Assembly (NCBI GenBank): GCA_037043015.1
Contig: CM073325.1
Location: 8,473,001 to 8,537,000 of the forward strand
DNA: 64,000 bases
Source of the DNA: Bryum argenteum
Lineage: Eukaryota; Streptophyta; Bryopsida; Bryales; Bryaceae
Direction of reading: 5' to 3'
Positions 46,688 through 58,975 of the stretch are shown one piece after another. The notes beneath the pieces are model-generated. The model was given only the letters and a program-made list of their open reading frames with translations, was not told where the DNA came from and made no database searches. How positions within the stretch are numbered: position 1 is the stretch's first letter; each line of letters starts with the position of its first letter. The translations under genes were made by a program, and so were the position numbers.

Positions 46688-47074
46688 TGTTACGACCAAC
46701 CTTTCACACCAGGTCTTCACAGCTGGATTTAGAACGTGCAGTGTAACAGTTACGAACGGGTAGTTGTGATAGTTACAGGATGTTCGGTTTCATCTTTCTC
46801 TCAAGCATATAAATACCATGGTGAGGGAATTAGCTTTCATGTAAACCTCTTGTAATTTCAAAGAACTGCACCGGTTCATAATATACTTGGTTCATCAATT
46901 ATCTCATGTGTCGATCTTAAGAATATGTGTTCATCGATTATATATCTCATGTGTTGATCTCAAGAATACAGTTACTTTGATTCCATCCGTTGCATGATGT
47001 CATGATTCCTTTCTGATCGGAATTATTGAAGAGTGTCGACAAGTTATTGACTCGGAAAAACTCGAACCGTAACA
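46688..47074 (+). repeat. 5' LTR of the Gypsy element
   Basis: The repeat is 387 bases with inverted ends TGTTACG/CGTAACA. A TATA-like CATATAAATACC near 46808 and a following leader fit the U3/R layout. No standard initiator-Met primer site is evident directly downstream. Confidence 0.93.
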
Positions 47075-47210
47075 TTAGGTTTACATCAACATTTTTGTCC
47101 ACACTCAAGGCGGACTTGGAATAAGCGAGCAATTAAACATTGCTAAGAGATTTGCGTGACTTTCCTGGAGCAGTAGCTAAGGAAGGCTTTTACAACTGGA
47201 ACTTCAACCA

Positions 47211-48320
47211 ATGGACCAGGAGGCACCTGCAGTCGAGCATGGGCCGCAACGGCCATGTGGAACCGAATCAGAGTGGGCGGAATTTATCCAACAACAGATC
47301 CAACTCGTGTTCAGATCAGCTCTACCCGACATGGTGCAACATCTTGCGGACCGGGCTACAACTGAATTGCCTCCAACCTCTCATACTTTCAGAGCCGCAG
47401 ATCAAGATCTGCACAGATCGGGAAGAGACGATGACATTGGGATTAAAGAACGGGAGGCCAAAGTCGCTGAGCCAGAGAAGTTTGCGGGAAAACGGGGTGG
47501 AGAGGTATATCGGTGGTTTGCCCAACTTCGGCTGGTATTCATAGGAAAACCGCATACTTATCGACATGATGCAGAAAAAATCGTTTATGCTCTTTCTTAT
47601 ATGAGCGGATCAGCCCAAAGTTGGGCTATGCCACTTCTACAAGCGCTTGATGAAGGGCGTCCACATGAATTATTGACAAGTTATGATGCTTTCAGAGCAG
47701 CAGTCATCACAATTTTTGGTGACATTGATCGAAGGGGTAATGCAGAGGACCGCCTCGGAAGAATCAAACAAACGGGTTCGGTGGCCGGATATATTTCCAA
47801 TTTCAACGAGCAAGCGGCTCAAGTCGAGTGGAATGAGTCTAGTTTGGTGGCACGTTTTCGTGCGGGGCTCAAGGACGAAATTCTCGATTCAATAGCCACG
47901 GCGGAGACCCAACCACGAGGACTCCAGGAGTGGATGGCAATGGCTTCTAGGATCGATGAAAGATTGTGGGTTCGGCATCAAACTCGAAGACCATCCAGCT
48001 TTTCGCTCCCAACCCAGCCGTTAAATACCAGACCGCCACCTTGCGCTGCAAAAGATTCCGTTGGTCGATTCCAATCAATGCCACATTCATTGGGTCCAGT
48101 GCCGATGGAGTTAGACGCGGCTCGAGTAAGCACAGCATTGGCTAAGACGCCTGCAGAAAGGTTGGAGTATCAACGACAAGGGAAGTGTTGGGGATGCGGC
48201 AAGATTGGTCATGTTCGGGGGAAATGCCCAACCAATCCCTCCACACCGTTATTTGTGGCAGCACTTGAGTCTATTGACGTAAATAACGAGGGGTCGGGAA
48301 AAGATCAATCCCGGGACTGA
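47211..48320 (+). CDS. Gypsy gag region
   Basis: One open frame of 369 codons. It has the retrotransposon gag core (FAGKRGGEVYRWFAQL, SYMSGSAQSWA, GYISNFNEQAAQV) and a CCHC zinc knuckle (CWGCGKIGHVRGKC) near the end. Pol follows in a separate frame after a short gap, as in many plant Gypsy elements. It is part of a fossil that looks young. Confidence 0.9.
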   Translation: MDQEAPAVEHGPQRPCGTESEWAEFIQQQIQLVFRSALPDMVQHLADRATTELPPTSHTFRAADQDLHRSGRDDDIGIKEREAKVAEPEKFAGKRGGEVYRWFAQLRLVFIGKPHTYRHDAEKIVYALSYMSGSAQSWAMPLLQALDEGRPHELLTSYDAFRAAVITIFGDIDRRGNAEDRLGRIKQTGSVAGYISNFNEQAAQVEWNESSLVARFRAGLKDEILDSIATAETQPRGLQEWMAMASRIDERLWVRHQTRRPSSFSLPTQPLNTRPPPCAAKDSVGRFQSMPHSLGPVPMELDAARVSTALAKTPAERLEYQRQGKCWGCGKIGHVRGKCPTNPSTPLFVAALESIDVNNEGSGKDQSRD

Positions 48321-48346
48321 GAGGATGCTCCCAGTACCCGGGCAAA

Positions 48347-51300
48347 ATGTGGATTGAGACTAATTTAATCGGGGCCAAGCAATTGAGTGTTTCTACAGAA
48401 AAAGAGCCATGTTGTATCCAAACCGGAGGAATGACGGGTCCGTTGTACTTGCGAGCGACAGTAGACCCTGGGGCCCACTTAACCATCAACGGTGAGATTA
48501 ATTCATTGAAGGTACAGCCACTGGTGGATTCAGGAGCTACAGGGATCTTCATGCACCCAGATTTTGCCAAAAAGTGTCAAGCAATGGTGCGGCTAAAGGA
48601 ATTTCCTCGGGAGGTGAGGGTCATCGATGGAAGAGTTATTAGTTCGGGATTAATTACCCATGAGGCTACGGTCGAGTTCAAAGTAGCAAACCATCGAGAA
48701 ATCATGGTAGCGGATTTGACAAACACGGGTCGATACGCTTGTGTTTTGGGAACTCCTTGGCTGGTACAACATGATCCGATTATTTGTTGGGCTAAAAAGG
48801 AAATTATTTTTGATTCACCATATTGCAGGAAAACATGTCTGCAAGGAAAGATAGGAAGCAACCACTTGCAATCACGAGCTTTGAAGCATGCCATCGTCTC
48901 GCCCGCCGCCTTCAAGTTGTCAACCAAGGAAGCCGAATTATATACCCTCGTAATATCAGAATTGAACAGTCATTCTCCCACTGCAAGTGTGGATTCCGTT
49001 GTGGAGTCAATTCCGCCGGAATATCAAGACTTGCATGAGGTTTTCAGTGAGAAATCATCCAATGAGCTGCCTGAACACGGACCATCGGATATGAAAATTG
49101 AGTTTAAGGACGGTCAAGAACCACGAAATTCAGGATTGCGACCTATGTCGCCAACGGAATTAGAAGAGCTTCGAGGATACTTGGAGGAGAATCTGGGTAA
49201 AGGATGGATTCGTCGATCCAAATCCCCGGTTTCCGCTCCTATTGTATTCGCCCGGAAAAAGGATGGTTCCATCCAGGTTTGTATCGATTATCGAAACCTT
49301 AATCAGGTCACAATTCGGAACCGGTATCCTTTGCCACTTATTCCTGAGCTTACAGATCGATTAGTAGGGGCCCGTATATTCACCAAATTGGATGTGCGAC
49401 AAGCATACCATCGCATACGAAGGGCGAAGGGCCACGAATATAAGACTGCTTTCAAGACCCGCTATGGTTTATTTGAATATCTTGTTATGCCGTTTGGCCT
49501 TACAAATGCTCCTGCTCAATTTCAAGCCCATATGCAAAATATTTTTGGTGATTTATTGGATATTTCAATCGTCATTTATTTAGATGACATCCTCATTTTT
49601 TCAAGATCTAAGGAAGAACATTGTCCCGTGGTCAGAGAAGTTCTTCAACGCCTTAAAGCTCACGGTCTCTATATCAAAGCTTCCAAATGTGAATTCCATC
49701 GTTCTTCTGTCGAATTCTTAGGGATGGTTGTATCATCCAGAGGATTGGAAATGTGTCCAGACAAAGTTCAAACTATTAAAGAATGGCCGATACCACAAAA
49801 TGTCAAGGCTGTTCAATCATTCCTCGGCTTCGCAAACTTTTATCGTCGATTTATACCGGATTACTCTCATATTGCGGTTCCTCTTACATCGTTGACACGA
49901 AAGGATCAAAAGTTTCATTGGACAATTGAAGCTGATAATGCATTTAATACATTACGGAAACTTTTCTGCCAATCACCAGTATTGTTACACCCCAATTTTG
50001 AACGACCATTTATTATCGAAACCGACGCCTCTGACACCGCTACTGGAGGAATTCTCTCCCAACATGGCGACGATGGTCACTTGCACCCTTGTGCATATCG
50101 CAGCTCAAAAATGACCCCAATTGAACAGAATTATGATATTTATGACAAAGAACTACTAAGCATCGTACTAGCTTTTCAAGATTGGCGTGTATATTTGGAG
50201 GGGTCACCACATGAGATTATGGTGATTTCCGATCATAAAAATTTAGAGTATTTTTTGACCACCAAGCAACTGAATCGTCGGCAGGCTCGATGGTCAGAGT
50301 TCCTGTCTGCATTCCATTTCACGATTCAACATCGGCCAGGATCCTTGAATTCTCGAGCAGATGCTCTTTCAAGACGCTCTGACGTAACAGACAATCTGCC
50401 ACATGAATCCAGACCATTCTTGAAGCTCGCGGCCCTTGAAGCATGTGAACCAGTATGGACAGATACCTTCATTCAGGCTCAAGTGAAAGTGGCAATGAGG
50501 ACAGACCCCACGCTTCAACCATTGTTAGCTTATTTTGAGAACGGGGCGGCCCGGGCTCCAGCAGACGTCCGCCGCAAGTTCGAAGGCTACGAGTTTAGGG
50601 ACGACGTCATCTGGTTTCATGACACTCTATTTGTTCCAAATGATGCCGAACTTCGTCGCCAAATCCTGCGTTCCAGACATGATGCGCCGTCTGCCGGCCA
50701 TCCGGGTCGAGCAAAGACTCTCGATTTGGTGGCCAGGAGCTTTTATTGGCCTACCATGCGGAAATATGTACACCGATATGTAGATGGCTGTGATATTTGC
50801 CAACGTTCCAAGCCCTCACGACATGCACCATATGGCCTGTTGCAACCCATTCCAGCGGCACAAGCACCCTGGAAAAGAATTACAACTGACTTCATCGTGA
50901 AACTTCCCACCAGCAAAGGGTTTGATTCAATTCTTGTCGTCGTCGACAAGAACACAAAGTTGGCACATTTCATACCAACGAATGAAGCTGTTGATTCCGC
51001 TGATGTTGCCAACCTCTACCTTCATCACATTTGGAAACACCATGGACTACCCAGTGAAGTTATTTCTGACCGAGGTTCCGTTTTTGTTTCGAAATTCATG
51101 AGAAGACTGTATCAATTATTACGTATTCGACCCAGCCCCACTACAGCTTTTCATCCTCAATCGGATGGTCAGACGGAACGTGTAAACCAAATTCTCGAGC
51201 AATTCCTCCGTATGTTCACCACAAGGCAACAAGATGATTGGGCGGATATATTACCAATTGCGGAATTTTCTTATAACAACGCGACTTATTCAGCGACAGG

Positions 51301-51820
51301 AGTATCCCCGTTTTTTGCCACTTACGGCTATCATCCTTCAATGTCTTTTACAGCTCCATCTACATCTGTGGTTCCTACTGCTGAGGACCGCATTCGACAT
51401 CTTCAGCACATTCATGACGAAGTTAAAGTTATGATTCAGATCGCCGGAGATTAAGCCAAAAGGACATATGATCGTGGGCTGCATCTTCATCATCCATTCG
51501 AAGTTGGTGATCGGGTCCTGCTTCGGCATGACCATATTGCAACAACGGTTCCTTCACGGAAACTAGCTTCTAAATTCCTCGGGCCGTTTCCAATTATATC
51601 AAAAATATCTGACGTAGTCTACCGTCTACGACTACCCAAGTCCATGCGCATCCACAACGTTTTCCATGTTTCCCTCCTTGAGAAGTATCGGCCAGACACT
51701 ATTGAAGGGCGTCGGAATATTCCGCCTCCACCCATTGTGACTCCACAAGGTGATATTGAATGGGAGGTACGTGAGGTCATCGACTCACGACTCTTCGGGC
51801 GCTGGAAGAAGCTTCAGTAC
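48347..51820 (+). pseudogene. Gypsy pol region (protease, RT, RNase H, integrase, start of chromodomain)
   Basis: The order of domains is aspartic protease (LVDSGATGIF), reverse transcriptase (PVSAPIVFARKKDGS, FTKLDVRQAYHRI, YLDDILIFS), RNase H (ETDASDTATGGILSQ), integrase with HHCC zinc part and the catalytic core (ISDRGSVFVSKF, HPQSDGQTERVNQ), then a GPFP-type module and the start of a chromodomain. This marks it as a chromovirus-type Gypsy. The remaining chromodomain part lies on the other side of the Copia insertion. It is broken, as noted for the whole element. Confidence 0.9.
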
Positions 51821-52047
51821 TGTTAAGAGAGACAGAGAGCAATGAGTATATCAAGATAATGAGAAATATATGTTATGAGTGTTCCCTGACCACATATTTA
51901 TATTGAAGGATTCAGAACCTTTTACGTTATTGAACTAGCAGTTGAACTAATACTTTTACGTTATTGAACTAGCAGTTGAACTACAGTCTAAGTGGAAGCT
52001 TCTAATTTTCTCTAAGTTCCGAAGGGCGCCTTATCCTTATCTCAACA
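51821..52047 (-). repeat. Copia 3' LTR (left)
   Basis: 227 bases. It contains a 38-base internal tandem duplication around TTTTACGTTATTGAACTAGC, also present in the other LTR. Confidence 0.93.
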
Positions 52048-52129
52048 CTCCTCCTCGACCAAGGAACGCCTCATTAAAAACTCCTCCTCGAGCAAAACCC
52101 TGTGGGAAAAATCTCAAGTGGAGAAAAGA

Positions 52130-55100
52130 GTGCGCCCTTTACATGAGGTCTCGAAGTGAGCGGAGACCCGCTGCGCGAACCAACTCTCGATGCTTAGAAG
52201 GCTGGAGTGCCTTGGTTAGCATATCTGCAATGTTATGCGCAGTGTCGATTTTCTTCACCTCGATCTGATTCGTCTCCACGAGGTCCTACATAAACCCGAA
52301 GAGTTGAGGTGGGATGTGCTTAACTCGATCTGCCTTGATGAAACCGGCAGAAACTTGGGCAACTGCAGCAGCGTTGTCCTCGAAGATAATGGTCGCCTTG
52401 GGTGCGAGCTCATCCCCGCATTGCTCAAATCGTGTCCACCATAGTCCGGAGCCAAACCGCCTCTCGAGCGGCTTCGTGAAGCGCAATCAACTCCGCATGG
52501 TTAGTCGAAATCGCCGTGACGGTCTGCTTTACAGATTTCCAACATATCGGAGCTCCGTTCTTGAGGAAGATATACCTGTGCAGGACTTGCCACTAATCTC
52601 GTCTCGATGTGTACCCGAATCGCATATCCCGTGATGTTAGGACTCGCCTCCTTCGTGTAGTGTAGACCCAAATCTTCCGTTCCCTTGAGGTATCGAAGAA
52701 GGTGCTTCACCCCGCGCCAATGTCGATCAGTTGGCTTGCGCCCGTGACGAGCTAACACACTAACAGGAAATGAGATGTCGGGGCGAGTGTGAGTTGCGAG
52801 GTAAAGCAGCGCTCCGACCACAGCGAGGTACTTCTGCTGATCCTTCTCATTCTCCTCCTCCTCGCAAGGTCGGTACGGGTCGTCTCCCGTGCTGCTCCTT
52901 CCAATCATTGGTGCCGAAAGGGACTTGGCGTTGGACATGTTAAATGCCTTGAGCAGCTTCTTGGTGTAAGTGTCTTGGTGGAGAAGAATACTCCCGTCGG
53001 GAAGATGGCATACCTGAAGTCCAAGACAAAACGTGGTGCGGCCAAGGAGTTTCATCTCGAACTGAGTAGTGAGAAGCTCCTCAACCTCGGTGCACAATGC
53101 GTCAGTACCCACCAAATTGAGGTCATCTACATAAACTGCGAGGATAACAAAGGCAGAATCTCGACGAAGCACGAAGATGCAAGGTAAGGCATCGCGGCAT
53201 GTGAAGCCTTGATGAGTAAGGAACCTCCTGAGGTGATGATACCAGGCGCGCCCCGCTTGCTTCAGTCCATATAAAGCTTTGCAGAGCTTAAGGCCGCAAA
53301 ACTTGCCGGGTGAAGGTCTTGGAGTATCCTTCAAAAATTCTGGAGGCGGCTTGATATAAATCTTCTCGTCCAACTCGCCGTAGAGATATGCCGTGACTAC
53401 GTCCACGAGGCGAGTGGACAACGTGAGTTGCACAGCAAGTGCGAGCAGGTACCGGAAGGAAGTGGAATCGATCACCGGTGAGTAAGTCTGGTCGAAGTCG
53501 ATCCCGGGACGCTGTTTGAAACCTTGGGCAACGCAGCGCACCTTGTAGCGAACAATCTCACCCTTCTCGTTGCGCTTGCGAGTGAATATGAGCTTGTAGC
53601 CAATGGGCTTTGAAGGAAGATCAAGTACCACGTGACCAAACACTTGGCGCTTGCGCAATGAAGCATACTCGGCTTGCAATGCGACTTGCCACTGTGGCCA
53701 TTCGGGGCTGGCTTTGGCTTGTTCTAAGGTAACCGGATCTGGATCTAAGGTGGTGATGGAGGTGACAAAGGCTTCTACCTCAGGTGGAAAGGGTGGTTCA
53801 GAAGAAACAAGGGGTGCGGGTTCTATATGAAGAACTTCAGGATTCTGTGCTACCGGGGGTGTGACAACGAGCTCTTTGGCTCTGGAATTCTTCGAGGCTT
53901 TGGGTCCCTTAGGTACCGAATGTGCCTTAGGAGCCTTCGAAGGTTTTGGGGTCTTAGGGTCTTTCTGCTTGGGTGCTATGGGAGGATTGCCCGAACCAGG
54001 AATTGGGTTTCGAAGAATTCGGGAAGTAGAGGCAAAACCATCAGGAATGCGGGTTGCTAACTCGTGAAGATGCAAGAGTTTCTGGACCTCAGTTTCAGCT
54101 ATGGCAGTTCGTGGATCAGGGTTCTTGGTGAAAGATTGGGTGGCTCTGAACCTTAAAGCTGGTGAAGGTGTGGGTCTATAGAGTGCTGGGAAGACTGTCT
54201 CTATAAAGCGGCAATTTGCAAAACGAGCGCGGTGTAGAGCACCAGTTTGGGGTACTAGATAGCGGATAATGCTTTGTGAGTCAAAGCCCACGTAAATGCC
54301 TTCAAGGCGATGGGCAGCAATAGTGCGAAGTTGAGGTTCCGGGGCTGGAACCCAAACTTGACAACCGAACACTCGAAGATAACTAATATTGGGAGTTCTA
54401 CCGGAAACCATCTCTAAGGGAGTCTGGGCATTTAATAGTGTGGGGCGAAGTCTGAGAAGGGTTGCCGCGTGAAGAACTGCATGCCCCCACATAGAGGTAG
54501 GCATATTGGCATGAATAAGGAGGGGGCGGGTGATAAGCTGAATCTTCTTGATAAAAGCTTCAGCTAGACCGTTTTGGGAATGCTCGTATGGGACAGCATA
54601 CGTGAGCTCTATTCCTGTGGCTGTGCAGTAGTCCTCAAAAGTTTGGGATCTAAACTCCTTTGCATTATCCATTCGTAAACTTTGGATTTTTCTATCGGGA
54701 AAGTGGGTTCTAAAACGAATAAGCATGGCTAAGATTTTGGGAAAGGCCATGTTTCTAGTGGTGAGAAAGGAAACTTCAGCGTGTGCCCCCGAGGCGTCAA
54801 CAAGTACCAAGAAGTAAGAAAACGGACCTGAATGCGGCTCAATAGGCCCGCAAATGTCGCCATGCAGGCGCTGGAGTGGCTGAGGGAGTTCTGTAGGCAA
54901 CTGCGACCGCGAAGCAGCCTTCTGAAACTTGCCTTGAATACAAGCAAGGCACTCCGCCACTTTGTCCGTATCAGCAGGACTCAAGTTGTGTCCGGTGAGT
55001 ATCGGGACCATCCGACGAAACAAAGTCGTGCCAGGATGTCCAAGTCGCTTATGCCATAGCTGGGCCTTCGGAAGCACCGCCAAATTACATTCCCTTGGCG

Positions 55101-56643
55101 CGTCCGCCATGATGGGTAATGCGTAAAGGCCAGTCGGTCCCGGTATCACTCTAGTCAGAACTCGCTTATCTTTGCGCAGTTCAATGGCATCATCATAATC
55201 ATTGCCTTCCCCGTCCACAGTGGAAGCGTGAATGCCATTTGCACGTAGATCCCGGTAGCTGATCAGGCTCCGGGGTGCATCAGGAGCATACATAGCTCTC
55301 TCAATACTGAGGGGGAATCCCCCGGGCAGAACCACTCTTGCCCGGCCCTCCCGAAACCGCAAGTTTCGGCTTCCGGTAATCGTGACAAGGTCACAATTCA
55401 ACCAGGTATCTCGCATGACCGAAGACTCAAAGAAAATGGGGTCACGAGGAGGATATTATGTGTCGAGGCGAGTCAAGTAAGGCAAGATCTCAGATATAAG
55501 ACTCCTCCCGAAAACGGACGACCATATGGTTCTCGATATCGAAGCTAGTGAAGGAAGGGGCATCAAGGTGTGAGTTTCCCGTTTTGCCTCCTTCATTCGC
55601 CGAAACTGTCTAAACATTGCGCGAACATACGGTGACGCTCGCTCCGCACGACCTAGCGTAATGACTAGGATCACCACATTCATAACAAGCTCCTGTGACG
55701 GGTCCGGACCCCTCAAACTCTCTAGACGGACTATGACGACGAGAGTTAGAGGGCCTGTCATAAGGGCGTTGGTTGTTGTAATACCTGTGGTCGTTATCAT
55801 AATCACGATCACGAGAATCGGGCATATCTGCCCGAACGGCCACCGTGGTGAGTATCCACCTCGCCCAGAGTTGCCACCGCGCCCCCTGCCACGGCCACGG
55901 CCCCGGCCGCTCGTGGGATTCCGCTTTGCAGCCTCTGTACTGTTAACCTCCGGGGTGATTGCTGGGGCTGGAGGTGTCGGCGTCAGGGTAGGTACCGAAA
56001 AAGTTTTGGGTGGAACGGACGGGAGGACTCCGTGATATGGACTTCACGAGCTGGCCGTGATTCGGCGTTCTTCAATAACATCTGTTGTTGCCGTTCCGCT
56101 ACAAATAAGTAAGACATCAGTTCCGCGTGGCGTGGAAAATGCATATTTCGATATTGCTGAGAAAGAATGGCAGTAGCAGGAGGAAAGGTGGATAAAGTCT
56201 TATCGATGAGTTCGGCGTCCGTGATAATCTCGCCGCAGAGTCGGAGTTGAGAGGTAATTCGGTGAAGCTCCGTGTTGAAGGATTGGAGATCCTAAGTCGA
56301 GAACTCGTAAGTTGGACCACTCCATGCGAGCTTGGGGAAGAAAAAGTTGTTGATCATAGTTAAATCGCTCCTGGAGTTGCGCCCATAATATCCAAGGAGT
56401 GTCGACTTGGAGGTACTGCTTCCGAAGTGTTGGATGCAGATGGCGCCGGATGATGACCAGTGCTTGATAACGATGTGAGACGGGCATCGCAAGACCGGAC
56501 ACAGCGTACAAAGCATCGGCGAGCTCCTCCGCCATCAGGTAAGTCGTCATGTCGTTGTCCCATTCAAGAAAATTGTTGCCATCGGGTGCCAATGCGGTAA
56601 ACACCAGCGCCTGGGTACGAGATTCGAAGATTGCCTCTGCCAT
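52130..56643 (-). pseudogene. Copia gag-pol region
   Basis: The minus strand begins with a gag-like start (MAEAIFESRTQALVFTALAP), a UBN2-type part (LEWDNDMTTYL, RRHLHPTLRKQYL) and a zinc-knuckle part (CYECGDPSHYARSC). There follow the GAG-pre-integrase (AQLWHKRLGHPG), integrase (LHGDICGPIEP, LRMDNAKEFRSQ), reverse transcriptase (ARLVDVVTAYLYGELDEKIY type block, YVDDLNLVG) and RNase H (LYLATHTRPDISF, HWRGVKHLLRYLKG). The pol frame stays open over a long stretch, while gag is split into several frames. About four or five breaks in all. Confidence 0.85.
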
Positions 56644-56700
56644 TGTAAAAATAACGAAAAAAAAAAAAAAAAAGGCTATAGAGATATCGTGCTGATAACG

Positions 56701-56927
56701 TGTTAAGAGAGACAGAGAGCAATGAGTATATCAAGATAATGAGAAATATATGTTATGAGTGTTCCCTGACCACATATTTATATTGAAGGATTCAGAACCT
56801 TTTACGTTATTGAACTAGCAGTTGAACTAATACTTTTACGTTATTGAACTAGCAGTTGAACTACAGTCTAAGTGGAAGCTTCTAATTTTCTCTAAGTTCC
56901 GAAGGGCGCCTTATCCTTATCTCAACA
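56701..56927 (-). repeat. Copia 5' LTR (right)
   Basis: 227 bases, matching the left LTR throughout by eye. A 17-base A-run lies shortly inside it near 56659. Confidence 0.93.
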
Positions 56928-57064
56928 AGTACTTAGTGTCATGGGAAGGCTACGGGCCAGAACAGAATTCATGGGAACCTGCATCCAACTTGAAAAACGC
57001 ATGAGAAGCGATCAAAGAATTCCATCAGCTTAACCCTACTGCCGTGGGACTAAAAGGGGGGTAA

Positions 57065-57451
57065 TGTTACGACCAACCCTTCACACCAGGTCTTCACAGC
57101 TGGATTTAGAACGTGCAGTGTAACAGTTACGAACGGGTAGTTGTGATAGTTACAGGATGTTCGGTTTCATCTTTCTCTCAAGCATATAAATACCATGGTG
57201 AGGGAATTAGCTTTCATGTAAACCTCTTGTAATTTCAAAGAACTGCACCGGTTCATAATATACTTGGTTCATCAATTATCTCATGTGTCGATCTTAAGAA
57301 TATGTGTTCATCGATTATATATCTCATGTGTTGATCTCAAGAATACAGTTACTTTGATTCCATCCGTTGCATGATGTCATGATTCCTTTCTGATCGGAAT
57401 TATTGAAGAGTGTCGACAAGTTATTGACTCGGAAAAACTCGAACCGTAACA
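57065..57451 (+). repeat. 3' LTR of the Gypsy element
   Basis: The length and ends are the same as in the 5' LTR, with about one substitution between the two. It is followed by the TATAG target duplication. Confidence 0.93.
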
Positions 57452-57456
57452 TATAG

Positions 57457-57623
57457 GGTTCTAATTAGCTAGTGCAAGTGTTCAAGGCACATCCCTCCTA
57501 TTATTTATTCATTTCTTAATTTTCAAACTTTCAATGCTTTTGAATACTTGCAAGTAAAATCTAGCTTATAGATCTGTATTCCGTATGAATGTTTGTATGA
57601 TTATATCATTTTCATTGGGTCCT

Positions 57624-57694
<71 letters not shown>

Positions 57695-58224
57695 TTTCTC
57701 CCCTCTTTTCTATTTTTCCTCAATTTTTTAAAGGTATGGTCACTTGAGCCACTTCTAAGCGAATCCGGAAAAATAGCTCCAATAATTTATAATTTTTTGA
57801 TGGTTCCATCATTTTCTTAGGGTCCTTACTAGCTAGTCTAAACTCTAAACATAATAAACCTATCTTTATTCTTTTTTTTAACATACTTTTATAAGCACTC
57901 CCCAATTTTATAGGTCTTATCAAACTTAAAAATTTCTTGGAATATACTTCCATTTCTTCCATGCTTGAAAAACTGATCCCATATTTTTATTAGATATTAA
58001 TTACTTGGGAAGGATTGAAATCCATTTCAATCTCCTTCTTTCCCATATAAATGCACTCACTCTGTCATTCAAAACTCTACATTCTAAATATTCCATATGT
58101 TAAAATAAATGGTTTGTATAGTTTTATTTCATTTTCATTTTTAATTTTATTTTTTACTAAGATTATTTCTATGGCTTTCAGAAGGTATGAAATACATAAA
58201 GATATTTTACCCTTACTCGTCCAT
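57457..58224. other. AT-rich spacer with an (AT)n microsatellite
   Basis: An alternating AT run of about 60 bases lies at about 57630-57689. No gene is seen in this stretch, the right-hand side of the sequence interrupted by the Gypsy insertion. Confidence 0.6.
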
Positions 58225-58975
58225 CAACCACTATTTTAAAATTGGAATGTGGTAGCACAAAGCAGAGGGGGGGGGGTGTGAGCTCCAATTTTGAATAAGA
58301 GGGGGAATTGGGAATTTGGAATGTGATAGCGCAAAGTTTGAGTAATTGGAGGAATTGGAGTGTGGTAGCTCAAATTCTGAATAAATTAACGGGAATTGGA
58401 GTGTGGTAGCTCAAACTTGAATAAGAGGAGGAATTGAAAGTGGAAAGATTTGGATCGCCCCTCATCTTCGATTTTCCTCTTGCCCCTTCTCCACCTACTC
58501 TATGGAGAACCCGTCGTGCCATTGAGAATCTGTCTTTTGAACCCGCCCTTCCATGCGAACCGGCCCAAGGCACCTGCCTCGGGTAACCTCTCTTGCCCCG
58601 TGAGGCACCTTTCTTAAAAAGCCTATCCTTTAACGGTGAACTCGCCCATCCGCCCTTCACCATGGCACCCACGCTTACCCTCCCAAGAGCCTTGACAAGA
58701 GGTTTGTCAATGCTTTCCTCATCTCCCCTGCCATATTTCTTCTTTGAAGAAGGGCAGGGTATTTTTGGAGTGGGCAAATCCAAACATTCTTTCACAAAAA
58801 CCCGGATTTTAATTTCTGGGATATTGTGGGAGAATGTTCGGATTTGCACTTCATGAACCAAGGGATCTTGTTATTTTAAAACAAATCCAAGTTTATGAAG
58901 AAGGGAGGAGAAGAGGAAGGAGAGTTTGTGCACTTTCTTCTCCTCCCCTCCCCTCTCTTCAAAGACACTTGCCTA
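58225..58975. repeat. Right arm of the large inverted repeat
   Basis: The reverse complement partner of 45468-46080. It starts with four copies of a 40-50 base subrepeat of the type AATTGGAGTGTGGTAGCTCA followed by TTGAATAAGAGGAGG, then the TTCTTTGAAGAAGGGCAGGG part and the GAAGAGGAAGGAGAGTTTG part. Open frames within it are shadows of its repetitive composition. Confidence 0.75.

Larger units (their letters stand above)
51821..56927 (-). mobile_element. Ty1/Copia LTR retrotransposon nested in the Gypsy element
   Basis: Two 227-bp LTRs (51821-52047 and 56701-56927) start TGTTAAGAGAG and end TCTCAACA on the plus strand. The five bases AGTAC flank both sides (51816-51820 and 56928-56932). The LTRs appear identical by eye, so this is younger than the Gypsy insertion. 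On the minus strand the 5' LTR is at the right, followed by TTATCAGCACGATATCTC as a likely primer-binding site. A GAGGAGGAG purine tract adjoins the other LTR. It has the integrase-before-reverse-transcriptase order of Copia elements. It is broken in several places, mainly in the gag part. Confidence 0.95.
46688..57451 (+). mobile_element. Ty3/Gypsy LTR retrotransposon with a nested Copia element
   Basis: Two 387-bp LTRs begin TGTTACGACC and end CCGTAACA. They are flanked on both sides by TATAG (46683-46687 and 57452-57456). The inside has gag with a zinc knuckle and pol with protease, reverse transcriptase, RNase H, integrase and a chromodomain, and ends in a purine tract (AAAAGGGGGGTAA) just before the 3' LTR. 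The LTRs differ at about one position by eye, so the insertion is recent. A Copia element sits in the chromodomain region. The element is broken: besides the nested insertion there is about one further break in pol. Confidence 0.95.
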
